Shown here piece by piece: positions 15,889 to 25,862 of a DNA stretch of 33,918 nt (position 1 is its first letter; each line of letters begins with the position of its first letter). The position numbers were made by a program, and so were the translations under genes. A model generated the notes under the pieces. It had not been told where the DNA came from and made no database searches. It saw only the letters and a program-made list of their open reading frames with translations. Origin of the DNA: Planctomycetota bacterium (GTDB lineage Bacteria > Planctomycetota > Phycisphaerae > UBA1845); the NCBI GenBank assembly GCA_016860685.1, contig BOJX01000028.1, positions 1-33,918 on the forward strand, given 5' to 3'.

Positions 15889-17532
15889 ATGGCGGTAAAA
15901 CAATTGGCGTTCGATCAGGACGCGAGGCAGTCTTTGTTTCGGGGCGTGGAGAAGTTGGCGAACGCGGTGAAGGCGACGCTGGGGCCCCGCGGTCGGAATG
16001 CGGTGATCGACAAGGGCTGGGGCAGCCCGACGGTGACGAAGGACGGGGTGACGGTCGCGGAAGAGGTCGATCTGAAGGACAAGTATGAGAACATGGGCGC
16101 GCAGCTTCTGAAGGAGGCGGCGAGCAAGACAAGCGAGGTGGCGGGCGACGGGACGACGACAGCGACGGTCCTCGCCGAGGCGATCTACCGGGCAGGGCTG
16201 AAGAACATCGCGGCGGGGGCGGACGCGAACGCGCTGAACCGAGGGATCGAGGCGGCCGTCCGCAAGGTCTCCGAACATCTCAAGACACTCTCCACGCCGG
16301 TGAAGGTGAACCGGCGGGAGGACATCATCAACGTCGCGTCGATCTCGGCGAACAACGACCGGGCGATCGGCGAGATTCTGGCAAACTGCTTCGACAAGGT
16401 GGGCAAGGACGGCGTGATCACGATCGAGGAGGGGAAGTCGTCGGAGACGACGTTCGACGTGGTGGAGGGCATGCAGTTCGACCGGGGCTTCCTGTCGCCG
16501 CACTTCGTGACCGACCAGGACGGGATGGAGTGCGTCTTCGAGAAGGCGTTCGTCCTGATCCACGAGGACAAGATCAGCAGTGTGCAGAAGCTGGTTCCGC
16601 TGCTGGAAAAGGTATCGAAGGCGAAGCGTCCGCTGCTGATCATTGCGGAGGACGTGGACGGGGACGCGCTGGCGACGCTGGTGGTGAACAAGCTGCGAGG
16701 CATTCTTCAGGTGTGCGCGGTCAAGGCGCCGGGATACGGCGACCGTCGCAAGGCGATGCTTGAGGACATCGCGATCCTGACGGGCGGCAAGGCGATCATG
16801 AAGGATCTCGGGGTGGACCTGGAGAACCTGCCGATCAGCGACCTGGGCCAGGCGAAGCGGATCCACGTGGACGCGAAGGACACGACGATCATCGAGGGAG
16901 CGGGGGACACGTCGAAGATCAAGGGGCGTATCAGCCAGATTCAGGCGGAGATTTCGAAAACGACGTCGGATTACGACCGTGAGAAGCTGCAGGAGCGGCT
17001 GGCGAAGCTGGCGGGGGGCGTCGCGGTGGTGCGCGTAGGCGCGGCGACGGAGTCGGAGATGAAGGAAAAGAAAGCGCGTCTCGAGGACGCGCTTCATGCG
17101 ACGCGGGCGGCGCTGGAGGAGGGGATCGTCCCGGGCGGCGGCGTGGCGCTGCTGCGCAGCGAGTCGGCGCTGGACGGGTTGAAGCTGAAGATCGACGACG
17201 AGATGACGGGGGTGCAGATCATCCGCGAGTCGCTGCGGGCGCCGTTGCGGCAGATTGCGATCAACGCCGGGCTGGAGCCGGGCGTGGTGGTTCACAAGGT
17301 GCTTCAGAAGGGCGGGTCGTTCGGTCTGAATGCCGACACGGGCGAGTACACCGACCTCCTCAAGGACGGCGTGATCGACCCGACGAAGGTGGTGCGGACG
17401 GCGCTGGAGAACGCGGCGAGCGTGGCGCGGATCCTGCTGAGCACGGACTGCTGCGTGGCGGAGAAGCCGGGCGACAAGAAGGGCGACGATCACGAAGGGC
17501 ACGGTCACGACGACGACATGGACATGATGTAA
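15889..17532 (+). CDS. groEL: Chaperonin GroEL, copy 1, with His/Asp-rich tail
   Basis: A 60 kDa chaperonin that forms double seven-subunit rings and folds proteins with ATP and GroES in the cytoplasm. All 547 residues align in pattern with the family: [15 protein letters not shown], the conserved Asp in [10 protein letters not shown] (equivalent to D52), [17 protein letters not shown] (D87), and [20 protein letters not shown] with the Asp equivalent to ATPase residue D398. The usual Gly-Gly-Met tail is replaced by [16 protein letters not shown], rich in His and Asp, which might bind metal or change the cage floor. The ribosome site is AGGAG (15875-15879). A second, different groEL lies beyond groES, so this copy may serve a special client set or condition. 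Confidence 0.95.
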   Translation: MAVKQLAFDQDARQSLFRGVEKLANAVKATLGPRGRNAVIDKGWGSPTVTKDGVTVAEEVDLKDKYENMGAQLLKEAASKTSEVAGDGTTTATVLAEAIYRAGLKNIAAGADANALNRGIEAAVRKVSEHLKTLSTPVKVNRREDIINVASISANNDRAIGEILANCFDKVGKDGVITIEEGKSSETTFDVVEGMQFDRGFLSPHFVTDQDGMECVFEKAFVLIHEDKISSVQKLVPLLEKVSKAKRPLLIIAEDVDGDALATLVVNKLRGILQVCAVKAPGYGDRRKAMLEDIAILTGGKAIMKDLGVDLENLPISDLGQAKRIHVDAKDTTIIEGAGDTSKIKGRISQIQAEISKTTSDYDREKLQERLAKLAGGVAVVRVGAATESEMKEKKARLEDALHATRAALEEGIVPGGGVALLRSESALDGLKLKIDDEMTGVQIIRESLRAPLRQIAINAGLEPGVVVHKVLQKGGSFGLNADTGEYTDLLKDGVIDPTKVVRTALENAASVARILLSTDCCVAEKPGDKKGDDHEGHGHDDDMDMM

Positions 17533-17553
17533 GAAATGCGAATGACGATGGCG

Positions 17554-17586
17554 GCGCGGTGATGGGGTAACCGGCGCGTCTTTTCT
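17554..17586 (+). terminator. Possible intrinsic terminator between groEL1 and groES
   Basis: GCGCGGT (17554-17560) pairs with ACCGGCGC (17570-17577; one bulged G) around a nine-base loop, followed by GTCTTTTCT. It begins 22 bases after the groEL1 stop. Partial termination here would separate groEL1 from the groES-groEL2 pair or lower their ratio. Confidence 0.4.
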
Positions 17587-17639
17587 GGAAACAAAAAACC
17601 GAGAATCCGGGTGCAGCCAACAGGAGGTTCTGAACAGAC

Positions 17640-17975
17640 ATGGCGACAGCGACAGCGACAGCGACGAAGGGGAAGAGCAAGACGAGTGTGAAGTTCCGGC
17701 CGCTGGATGACCGGCTTCTGATCGAGCCTCACGAGGCCGAGGAGACGACGGCGGGCGGGATCGTGCTTCCGGACACGGCGCGGGAGAAGCCGCAGCGAGG
17801 GACGGTGGTGGCGGCGGGTCCGGGAAAGCTGCTGGACAGCGGCGATCGCGGGGAGATGACGGTCCGGGTGGGGATGAGCGTGCTTTACGGCAAGTACAGC
17901 GGGACGGAGATCACGATCGGGGGCGAGGACTACGTGGTTCTGCGAGAGTCCGACGTGTTGGGGATCGTCGAGTAG
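17640..17975 (+). CDS. groES: Co-chaperonin GroES
   Basis: The lid of the GroEL cage. The protein has 111 residues: a 15-residue extension MATATATATKGKSKT, then the GroES core: KFRPLDDRLLIEPHEAEETTAGGIVLPDTA (the mobile loop lies in this part), EKPQRGTVVAAGPGK, a central GDRGEMTVRVGMSVLYGKYSG and the end GEDYVVLRESDVLGIVE. The extension is encoded by a GCGACA tandem repeat (17643-17666). AGGAGG at 17622-17627 is 12 bases before ATG. It is followed after 30 bases by groEL2, with which it is probably cotranscribed; whether it also serves GroEL1 is not shown by the sequence. Confidence 0.95.
   Translation: MATATATATKGKSKTSVKFRPLDDRLLIEPHEAEETTAGGIVLPDTAREKPQRGTVVAAGPGKLLDSGDRGEMTVRVGMSVLYGKYSGTEITIGGEDYVVLRESDVLGIVE
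17643..17666 (+). repeat. GCGACA tandem repeat in the groES start
   Basis: Three perfect copies of GCGACA and one GCGACG directly follow the groES ATG and encode the Ala-Thr repeat of the N-terminal extension. The unit is six bases, so changes in copy number would keep the frame and only vary the extension length. Confidence 0.8.
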
Positions 17976-18005
17976 GCGGCAGGCAACAGGCGACAGGAAG
18001 ACGGT

Positions 18006-19616
<1,611 letters not shown>

Positions 19617-19648
19617 AGGCGTCGGGGACAATCCGGTCGATGAATCAG

Positions 19649-19680
19649 GAGGGCGGGCGCGTATGAGACGGCCCGCCCTT
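19649..19680 (+). terminator. GC hairpin after groEL2
   Basis: AGGGCGGGC (19650-19658) pairs with GCCCGCCCT (19671-19679) over a 12-base loop, 33 bases after the groEL2 stop. Only TT follows, so it is a weak intrinsic terminator or a repeat unit; it shares the GGCGGGC core with hairpins at 1614 and 15834. Confidence 0.45.
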
Positions 19681-19703
19681 CGGTACGTAAGGCGGAAGCA
19701 AAG

Positions 19704-19786
19704 GACGAATGACCAAGGATAGATAACCCGCTGACGATCAGACTCTGCTCGGGCGGGATACCGTTTTTCGTCATTTGTCATTCGTC
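19704..19786. repeat. Intergenic repeat with GTCATTCGTC motifs
   Basis: GACGAATGAC (19704-19713) and its exact reverse complement GTCATTCGTC (19777-19786) flank a 63-base segment. The right side holds three near copies (TCGTCAT, TTGTCAT, TCGTCAT). On the minus strand parts of this read HSSF-like, a pattern found in dispersed intergenic repeats I associate with planctomycetes. It sits between groEL2 and dnaJ and could be a small mobile or recombination-prone unit. Confidence 0.5.
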
Positions 19787-19811
19787 ATTAAGAGACGGTC
19801 GCTGTGCGGTG

Positions 19812-20972
19812 ATGTCAGCGCAGAAGCGGGATTATTACGACGTCCTCGGGGTGACGAAGTCGGCTTCGGAGGATGAGATCAAGAAGGCGTACCGGCGCTG
19901 CGCGCACAAGTATCATCCAGACCGCAATCCGAACGACCCGGAAGCGGAGAGGCGGTTCAAGGAGGCTGCGGAAGCGTACGACGTTCTGTCCGACGCCTCG
20001 AAGCGGCAGCGGTACGACCAGTACGGTCACGCGGGTCTGAACGGCGCGGGCGTGCGCGACTACGAGCACATGAACATCGAGGACATCTTCTCGGTGTTCA
20101 GCGACTTTTTCGGGGGTTTCGGGGGCGGAAGCCGGCGTTCGCGCGGAGCGGATCTTCAGACGCAGCTCGAGATCACGCTTCAGGAGGCGGCGACGGGGGT
20201 CGCGCGAAGCCTGACGTTTGAGCGGCGGGACATGTGCGGCACGTGCGGCGGGAGCGGGGCGCGGCCGGGGTCGCGGAAGCAGACGTGTTCGACCTGCGGG
20301 GGATACGGGCAGGTGGAGCAGGTCAGCGGGATGGGGGGGATTTTCACGAGCCGGATCGTCCGCGCATGTCCTCATTGCCGGGGTCGTGGGCAGGTGACGA
20401 AGTCGCCGTGCGAGGCGTGCGGAGGCGGCGGTCAGGCGCGGGTGACGCGGACGGTCAGCGTGCAAATCCCGGCGGGGATTCAGGACGGTCAGGCGGTGCG
20501 TCTGCGAGGCGAGGGTGAACCGTCGGAGGACGGACAGTCGCGTGGGGATCTGCATTGTTACATACACGTTCAGCCGCACCCGCTGCTGGAGCGGCATGAT
20601 AATGACCTGCTGTGCCGGGCGCCGATTTCGTTCACGCAGGCGTCGCTGGGGGCGAAGATTGACGTGCCGACGCTGACGGGTCGCGCGGACCTGACGATTC
20701 CGGCGGGGACGCAGAGCGGCCAGATGTTCCGCCTGAAGGGGCTGGGCATGCCGGACCTCCGGACGGGTCGTCGCGGCGACGAGATCGTGCAGGTGCTGGT
20801 GGAGATTCCGCGCAAGCTCAGCCGGAATCAGGAGCAGCTTCTGCGGCAGTTCGCGGAGACGGAGGACCGGTCGGTGCTCCCGGAGTCCCGGGGTTTTCTG
20901 GACAAGTTGAAGGAGTATTTTTCACGTCTTGACAAGCCCGGGGACTCCGGGGACCGAGGCGTCGGTGCTTGA
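19812..20972 (+). CDS. dnaJ: Chaperone DnaJ (type I Hsp40)
   Basis: Delivers unfolded proteins to DnaK and stimulates its ATPase. The 386-residue protein has the full type I order: J domain (about 6-70) with HPD at 35-37 ([10 protein letters not shown]), a Gly/Phe region ([11 protein letters not shown]), four zinc-binding repeats [24 protein letters not shown] and CEACGGGG, then two beta-barrel client domains ([33 protein letters not shown]) and a helical C-terminus. ATG 19812 is chosen; a GTG three bases earlier would add one residue. The ribosome site is weak. It is followed after 47 bases by grpE. dnaK is not in the window. The grouping with groEL-groES suggests common heat-shock control. 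Confidence 0.95.
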   Translation: MSAQKRDYYDVLGVTKSASEDEIKKAYRRCAHKYHPDRNPNDPEAERRFKEAAEAYDVLSDASKRQRYDQYGHAGLNGAGVRDYEHMNIEDIFSVFSDFFGGFGGGSRRSRGADLQTQLEITLQEAATGVARSLTFERRDMCGTCGGSGARPGSRKQTCSTCGGYGQVEQVSGMGGIFTSRIVRACPHCRGRGQVTKSPCEACGGGGQARVTRTVSVQIPAGIQDGQAVRLRGEGEPSEDGQSRGDLHCYIHVQPHPLLERHDNDLLCRAPISFTQASLGAKIDVPTLTGRADLTIPAGTQSGQMFRLKGLGMPDLRTGRRGDEIVQVLVEIPRKLSRNQEQLLRQFAETEDRSVLPESRGFLDKLKEYFSRLDKPGDSGDRGVGA

Positions 20973-21019
20973 CAGCATGAGTCGCAAGGGAGCGCAAGGG
21001 TCAAAGGCGCGGAAGGAAC

Positions 21020-21589
21020 ATGACGGAGCAACCCGACATCATTCAGAAGGAAGGATCGGCGGAGGAGGTCACGGGGTCGGCGGCGCCGACGGCAGACGCG
21101 CGGGAGCTTCAGGTGGGCGAGCTTTCGAGGCGGATCGAGGAGCTGGAGGGGCGGCTGCTGCGGGCGCGGGCGGACTTCGCCAACTTTCAGCGCAGCGCCG
21201 CGGTGGAGCGCGAGTCGTCGATCCGTTACGCGAACGCGGAGCTGATCCGGTCTCTGCTGACAGCGCTGGATGACTTCGAGCGTTGCCTTAACGTGGAGGC
21301 GGCGTCGGAGGATGCGAAGCGCCTGCACGACGGGGTGAAGCTGGTGTACGACAATATGCTCAAGGCGCTGCGCGACCGGGGCGTGACGGTGCATGATCCG
21401 CTGCATCAGGCGTTCAACCCGGAATACCACGAGGCGATCCTCAGCCAGCCGACGGACGCGCACGCTCCCGGGACGGTGATCGCGGTGGCGGCGAAGGGAT
21501 ATCAACTCGGCGAGCGGTTGATCCGGCCTGCGCGGGTCGTCGTCGCGGCGCGTGCGGACGTCGCGAGCGGTAAAGGGGACGGAGGCTGA
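21020..21589 (+). CDS. grpE: Nucleotide exchange factor GrpE
   Basis: Speeds ADP release from DnaK. The 189-residue protein has an acidic start, a long coiled-coil helix (about 30-75, ELSRRIEELEGRLLRARADF), the family stretch FANFQRSAAVERE, a four-helix part (ALDDFERCLN) and the C-terminal beta part (HQAFNPEYHEAILSQPTDAHAPGTVIAVAAKGYQLGERLIRPARVVVA, given here by its positions about 130-180). A good GGAAGGA (21011-21017) precedes ATG. Its end contains the ribosome site GGAGG of the next gene, so the two are cotranscribed. The order dnaJ-grpE without dnaK is less common than dnaK neighbourhoods. Confidence 0.93.
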   Translation: MTEQPDIIQKEGSAEEVTGSAAPTADARELQVGELSRRIEELEGRLLRARADFANFQRSAAVERESSIRYANAELIRSLLTALDDFERCLNVEAASEDAKRLHDGVKLVYDNMLKALRDRGVTVHDPLHQAFNPEYHEAILSQPTDAHAPGTVIAVAAKGYQLGERLIRPARVVVAARADVASGKGDGG

Positions 21590-21593
21590 AGAC

Positions 21594-21986
21594 ATGCCGA
21601 CCTACGAATACGAATGTACGCGGTGTGGTGAGAAGTTTGAGCTTTTTCAGTCGATCAAGGATCAGGCGAAGAAGACGCTGGCGGTGGATTGCACGGAGTG
21701 TAATAACCGGGCGCCGGTGGTGCGGTGCATCGGGACGGGCGGGGGACTGATCTTCAAGGGATCCGGTTTCTACATCACGGACTACCGCAGCGAGGGATAC
21801 AAAGAGGCTGCGAAGGCAGAGTCGGACAGCGGCAAGGCGAAGTCCGACGGGAAGTCCGATGCTCCAACCTCGAAAGCGACATTGGGCGAGAAGTCGGATT
21901 CGGGCAGCACAAGCGGCGATGCTTCACCTTCAGGGTCGTCGAAACCGAAGGCGCCCCGGAAGTCCGGAAAGAAGCCGCAACCCTGA
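21594..21986 (+). CDS. FmdB-family zinc ribbon protein
   Basis: A 130-residue protein with the family start MPTYEYECTRCGEKFELFQS, a second cysteine pair CTECN and the closing FKGSGFYITDYR. The four cysteines should bind one zinc. The tail of about 65 residues is low-complexity Lys, Ser, Asp and Pro, ending KAPRKSGKKPQP, likely disordered. The ribosome site GGAGG (21581-21585) lies in the grpE end; ATG is four bases after the grpE stop. FmdB was named as a putative regulator of formamidase genes, but the general role of the family is not known. Proximity to chaperones hints at stress control, without proof. Confidence 0.85.
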   Translation: MPTYEYECTRCGEKFELFQSIKDQAKKTLAVDCTECNNRAPVVRCIGTGGGLIFKGSGFYITDYRSEGYKEAAKAESDSGKAKSDGKSDAPTSKATLGEKSDSGSTSGDASPSGSSKPKAPRKSGKKPQP

Positions 21987-22024
21987 CTTCGCCGCAGCGG
22001 TCGGGTCTGCGGTAGAATGCGATC

Positions 22025-22738
22025 GTGTCTTCGCGCGTCGAATCCCTGAGGCTGGACTGGGTCAGCGATCGCCACCTGCGCGTCCTCTTTTGCGCCGAAG
22101 GTCCGGACTTGGCGGGGGGGAGGCTGGGCCAGGCCGCACGCGCGATCCGCGACGCAGGGGTCGCGGGACTTTCATCCGTGACGCTCGCGTGGAACTCTCT
22201 TCTTGTCGAGTTTGATCCGTCCATGCCCGACGAGGAATCTGCGACGGCCGCGGTGCGCACGGTATTGAGCGAGGCGTGGGCTTCGTGGAACGACGAGGCG
22301 TGGCGCGCGGTTGAGATCCCCGCGTGCTTCGAGGGCGCGTTCGCGCCGGATGTCGAGGCGGTCGCGGCGCATCACGGAATCCCGCCGTCGTCGCTCATCG
22401 AGGCGTTCTGCGCGGCGCCCTTTGTCGTCCGCTTCGTCGGATTCTGCCCCGGATTCGCCTACCTGAGCGGGCTGCCGAGCGCGTTGGAGACGCCGCGCCT
22501 GAGCACGCCGCGCGTTCGTGTGCCCGCGGGGAGCGTGGGGATCGCGGGCGATCAGGCCGGGGTGTACCCGCTGGCCACGCCGGGAGGGTGGCGGTTGATC
22601 GGGCGCACGCCGCGCGTGATGTTCGACGCGCGCCGGAATCCGCCGGCGCTGCTTTCGCCGGGGGATCGGGTGCGCTTTGTCCCGATCCGAGCGGACGAGT
22701 TTCACGCTTTTCTTCAGCGGACCGAGCGGCATGTCTAG
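22025..22738 (+). CDS. pxpB: 5-oxoprolinase subunit B (KipI family)
   Basis: With PxpC and PxpA it uses ATP to open 5-oxoproline (pyroglutamate, a spontaneous by-product of glutamine and glutathione turnover) to glutamate. The 237-residue protein carries the family core VGFCPGFAYLSGLP, RVPAGSVGIAGDQAGVYPL and TPGGWRLIGRTP. It begins at GTG 22025, 38 bases after the zinc-ribbon gene; no strong ribosome site is seen. The end overlaps pxpC by eight bases. In Bacillus the homologue KipI was described as an inhibitor of sporulation kinase A, but the oxoprolinase function applies across bacteria. All three enzyme genes are in this operon. Confidence 0.92.
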   Translation: MSSRVESLRLDWVSDRHLRVLFCAEGPDLAGGRLGQAARAIRDAGVAGLSSVTLAWNSLLVEFDPSMPDEESATAAVRTVLSEAWASWNDEAWRAVEIPACFEGAFAPDVEAVAAHHGIPPSSLIEAFCAAPFVVRFVGFCPGFAYLSGLPSALETPRLSTPRVRVPAGSVGIAGDQAGVYPLATPGGWRLIGRTPRVMFDARRNPPALLSPGDRVRFVPIRADEFHAFLQRTERHV

Positions 22739-23708
22739 ATCGGCGGCGATCCACGTCATCGAGCCGGGGATGTTCACGACGGTTCAGGATCTGGGCCGCC
22801 CGGGGTGGACGCAGTTCGGCGTGCCTCGCGGGGGCGCGGCGGATGCGTTGTCGTTGCGGATCGGAAATCGGCTGGTCGGAAACGAAGACGGAGCGGCGGG
22901 TCTTGAGATGACGCTGGTGGGCGGCGCGTTCGAGTTTACGCGCGAGCTGGTGATCGCGCTGACCGGCGGCGACGTCGAGGCTCGGGTCGAGGGTTCGGGG
23001 CAGGAGCGCGCCGTGCCGATGTGGTCGGCGTTCGAGATTCATTCCGGGGAGCGGCTTGTCACGGGGCCGGTGCGGTCCGGAGCGCGGACTTACTTCTGTG
23101 TGCGGGGCGGCGTGCAGGCGCCGATGCTGCTCGGAAGCCGCTCGACACACCCTGCGGCGGCGTTCGGCGGACATGAAGGCCGGGCGCTGCGGCGCGGGGA
23201 TGCGCTGGAGGTCGGGGAAGGCGTGCGATCCCGGGAACATCACGGCGCTGCGGCAGCGGAGGCGGTTCGGGCGTCGCAATTCGCGAGGGACGTTCTGGCG
23301 CGGCGTGAACTGCGGGCGGTGGGCGGAGCGCACATGAGGTTGTTTGAGCCTTCGACGGTTGAGGCGTTCTGGGGCGCGACGTTCGAGGTGTCGTTGAACG
23401 CGGATCGGACCGGAGTGCGCTTGACGGAGCGGATCGGGTCGGGGGCTTGCGGGGGACGTCTTCCGAGCGAAGGCATGATGCACGGTGCGGTGCAGGTTCC
23501 CGAGAGCGGCGAGCCGATCCTGCTGGGCGTGGATCATCCGACGACCGGGGGTTACCCGGTGATGGCGTGCGTGATTGCGGCGGATCTTCCGATTCTGGGG
23601 CAGCTTCGTCCGCGTGACCGGGTTCGGTTTGTGCAGGTTGATCGTGCGGAGGCGAGGACATTGTACACGACGCAGGAGCGTCGCCTGAATGCGGAGATTC
23701 CGTCGTGA
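22731..23708 (+). CDS. pxpC: 5-oxoprolinase subunit C (KipA family, biotin-dependent-carboxylase-like)
   Basis: The partner of PxpB in the ATP-dependent oxoprolinase. The 325-residue protein starts IHVIEPGMFTTVQDLGRPGWTQFGVPRGGAADA (first residues about 7-39), then GNRLVGNEDGAAGLEMTLVGG, LTGGDVEAR, YFCVRGGVQAP and the late SEGMMHGAVQVP and LGVDHPTTGGYPVMACVI, all family features. ATG 22731 lies inside the pxpB end and matches the family start; an earlier ATG (22677) would add an unlikely front. The stop overlaps the transporter start (GTGA). Confidence 0.92.
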   Translation: MSRSAAIHVIEPGMFTTVQDLGRPGWTQFGVPRGGAADALSLRIGNRLVGNEDGAAGLEMTLVGGAFEFTRELVIALTGGDVEARVEGSGQERAVPMWSAFEIHSGERLVTGPVRSGARTYFCVRGGVQAPMLLGSRSTHPAAAFGGHEGRALRRGDALEVGEGVRSREHHGAAAAEAVRASQFARDVLARRELRAVGGAHMRLFEPSTVEAFWGATFEVSLNADRTGVRLTERIGSGACGGRLPSEGMMHGAVQVPESGEPILLGVDHPTTGGYPVMACVIAADLPILGQLRPRDRVRFVQVDRAEARTLYTTQERRLNAEIPS

Positions 23709-24946
23709 GCGAACGCTCAGGAGCGGCGCCGTGGTGGCGTGAGGTCGGCGCGGCACCGTGGCGCGCCCTGGCGGCGGCCGGGGCGGGCTGGATGCTCGAC
23801 GCGATGGATGTGACGTTGTACGTCATCGCGCTCGGGTCGATCCGGGAGGAGTTCGGATTGACGAATGCGCAGGCGGGGGCCGTCGCTTCGGCGACGTTGA
23901 TCGCGTCGGCGGTGGGAGGCGTGGCGAGCGGCGTCCTGTCGGATCGGTTCGGGCGGGTGCGGATGCTGACGTGGTCGATCCTGACGTACTCGGTGTTTAC
24001 GGCGCTGACCGCGACGTCGCAGAGCGTGGCGCAGCTTGTGATCTGGCGACTGCTGGTGGGGCTGGGGATGGGGGGAGAGTGGTCGGCGGGGGCGGTGCTG
24101 GTGGCGGAGACGTGGCCGGCGAAGCATCGGGGCAAGGCGATCGGGCTGATGCAGTCGGGGTGGGCGCTGGGCTACATCCTTGCGGCGGTGATCGGCGCGG
24201 TGGTGCTGCCGCGGTGGGGGTGGCGGGTGTTGTTTCTGATCGGTTTCGCGCCGGCGCTGCTGACGCTGTGGGTGCGGCGTCACGTCCCCGAGCCGGCGGT
24301 CTGGCGGGAGGGCGGGGTCGCGGCGTCGCGGGAAGCCGGGGGTTGGGCGAGCTTGTTGCGAGCACCGCTGCGATCGCGGGTGATCGTCGCCACGGCGATG
24401 ACGGCGTCATTGCTTTTCTCGTACTGGGGTTTGTTCACGTGGGTTCCGAAGTACCTGGCCGGCGCGGACCACGGCGGGGCGGGGCTGGGGATCGTGCGCT
24501 CGACGGCGTGGATCGTGGCGATGCAGATCGGCGCGTTTTTCGGATACACGTCGTTCGGGTTCCTCGCGGACCGGTTCGGGCGTCGGCCGACGTTCATTGC
24601 GTTTGTGCTCGGGGCGGCGGCGATCGTGCCCGTCTACGGCGCGAGCGCGCGAAGCGGAACGGCGCTGATGATCCTGGGGCCGATCGTCGGGTTTCTCGGT
24701 CACGGGTACTTCAGCGTGTTCGGGGCGATGCTGGCGGAGTTGTTTCCTTCCGGTGTGCGGGGGACGGCGCAAGGGTTCTGCTACAACGCGGGGCGGGCCG
24801 TCAGCGCACTGGCGCCGTGGACGATCGGCTGGGTCGCGGACCGTCAGGGATTCGCGCTGGCGCTGGGGTGTACGTCGGTGTGTTACGTGATCGGCGCGTC
24901 GCTGGTGCTTCTGCTTCCGGAGACGCGCGGACGGGAGATTGCGTGA
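23705..24946 (+). CDS. MFS transporter inside the 5-oxoprolinase operon
   Basis: A 413-residue major facilitator with about 12 membrane helices. The signature DRFGRVRM after helix 2 (loop 2-3) recurs in the second half as DRFGRRPT, and RLLVGLGMGGEWSAG, followed by KHRGKAIGLMQSGWALGY, fits the metabolite:proton symporter branch (carboxylate and aromatic acid type). An acidic DAMDVTLYVIAL lies in helix 1. It starts at GTG overlapping the pxpC stop and its stop overlaps the pxpA start (GTGA), so all four genes are translationally coupled. The placement between pxpC and pxpA makes 5-oxoproline uptake or release the likely job; that is inference from position. Confidence 0.88.
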   Translation: MSERSGAAPWWREVGAAPWRALAAAGAGWMLDAMDVTLYVIALGSIREEFGLTNAQAGAVASATLIASAVGGVASGVLSDRFGRVRMLTWSILTYSVFTALTATSQSVAQLVIWRLLVGLGMGGEWSAGAVLVAETWPAKHRGKAIGLMQSGWALGYILAAVIGAVVLPRWGWRVLFLIGFAPALLTLWVRRHVPEPAVWREGGVAASREAGGWASLLRAPLRSRVIVATAMTASLLFSYWGLFTWVPKYLAGADHGGAGLGIVRSTAWIVAMQIGAFFGYTSFGFLADRFGRRPTFIAFVLGAAAIVPVYGASARSGTALMILGPIVGFLGHGYFSVFGAMLAELFPSGVRGTAQGFCYNAGRAVSALAPWTIGWVADRQGFALALGCTSVCYVIGASLVLLLPETRGREIA

Positions 24947-25725
24947 AGGTGAGGGCGATCGACCTCAATTGCGACCTGGGCGAGCGGACCGACCGGACCG
25001 GGATCGCCGAGGAGCTGCAATTGCTGGAGTTCGTGTCGTCGGTGAACGTGGCGTGCGGCGGACATGCGGGCGACGCGGGCAGCATGACGCGCGTTGTCGA
25101 AGTGGCGCTGGCGCGCGGCGTTGCGGTCGGCGCGCACCCGTCGTATCCGGATCGGGCGGGGTTCGGCCGGACGGAGCAGGACATGCCTCCGGAAGCGCTG
25201 GAGGACGCCGTCACGACGCAGGTGGCGGCGCTGGGCGAGGCGGCGCGGCGGGTCGGCGCGAAGGTCACGCACGTGAAGCCGCACGGGGCGTTGTATCACG
25301 CGGCGGCGCGGCGAGCCGAGATCGCGGAAGCGGTGGCGAGGGGTGTGCGGCGCGCCGCGGGGCTGGTGACCCTCGTCGGTCCGTCAGGCTCCGAGGTGCT
25401 GGATATCTGGCGCCGGCTGGGTTTCCGGGTCGCGGCGGAAGCGTTTGCGGATCGCCGGTACGAACGAGATGGAACCTTGCGGCCGCGCACACGGGCGGGG
25501 GCGGTCCTCCCCTGTCCGGACGACGTCGCGGCGCAGGCGGTGCGTATTGCTCGGGGGCAGGGCGCCGTGACGGAGGACGGGACGGTTGTGGCGATCGTCG
25601 CTGACACGTTGTGCATCCACGGCGACGCTCCGAACGTGGTGGAATCAGCGCGTGCCGTGCATCGGGCGCTCACAGAGGCCGGAATCCGCATTGAGGCGCT
25701 GGTGGACAGGTGTGCTGCATTCTGA
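24943..25725 (+). CDS. pxpA: 5-oxoprolinase subunit A (LamB/YcsF family)
   Basis: The third subunit of ATP-dependent 5-oxoprolinase, 260 residues. Family motifs: IDLNCDLGER at the start, VNVACGGHAGD, GVAVGAHPSYPDRAGFGR, VTHVKPHGALYH, then EAFADRRYERDGTLRPRT and VADTLCIHGDAPN. Asp, His and Lys residues in these motifs form the active site of the family. GTG 24943 overlaps the transporter stop by four bases. The frame stays open for more than a kilobase upstream inside the transporter gene; that is background from high GC, since the LNCDLG start is conserved. Confidence 0.93.
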   Translation: MKVRAIDLNCDLGERTDRTGIAEELQLLEFVSSVNVACGGHAGDAGSMTRVVEVALARGVAVGAHPSYPDRAGFGRTEQDMPPEALEDAVTTQVAALGEAARRVGAKVTHVKPHGALYHAAARRAEIAEAVARGVRRAAGLVTLVGPSGSEVLDIWRRLGFRVAAEAFADRRYERDGTLRPRTRAGAVLPCPDDVAAQAVRIARGQGAVTEDGTVVAIVADTLCIHGDAPNVVESARAVHRALTEAGIRIEALVDRCAAF

Positions 25726-25768
25726 TGAATGCGGTTCCGGCAAGCAGGCCTCAACGATCCGTGCCCGC

Positions 25769-25798
25769 TTTGGGTCAGCCTTGAACACCGGGTATGAT
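25769..25798 (+). promoter_or_regulatory. Possible promoter of the secreted propeller gene
   Basis: TTGGGT (25769-25774), 18 bases, TATGAT (25793-25798): a fair sigma-70 pair 65 bases before the ATG at 25863. The -35 box is weak (four of six). Confidence 0.35.
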
Positions 25799-25862
25799 GG
25801 CGTCAAACGGGTGCGGTCGCTTCATGCTTGGGAAGCGAACGTAACGCGGCGGGGAGGGCAGC

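Noticed and set aside
23758-24942. Long open frame upstream of and in frame with pxpA, inside the MFS gene
   Set aside because: It is Gly/Arg/Asp-rich background from high GC; the pxpA family begins at the LNCDLG motif, and the MFS protein is clear in the other frame.
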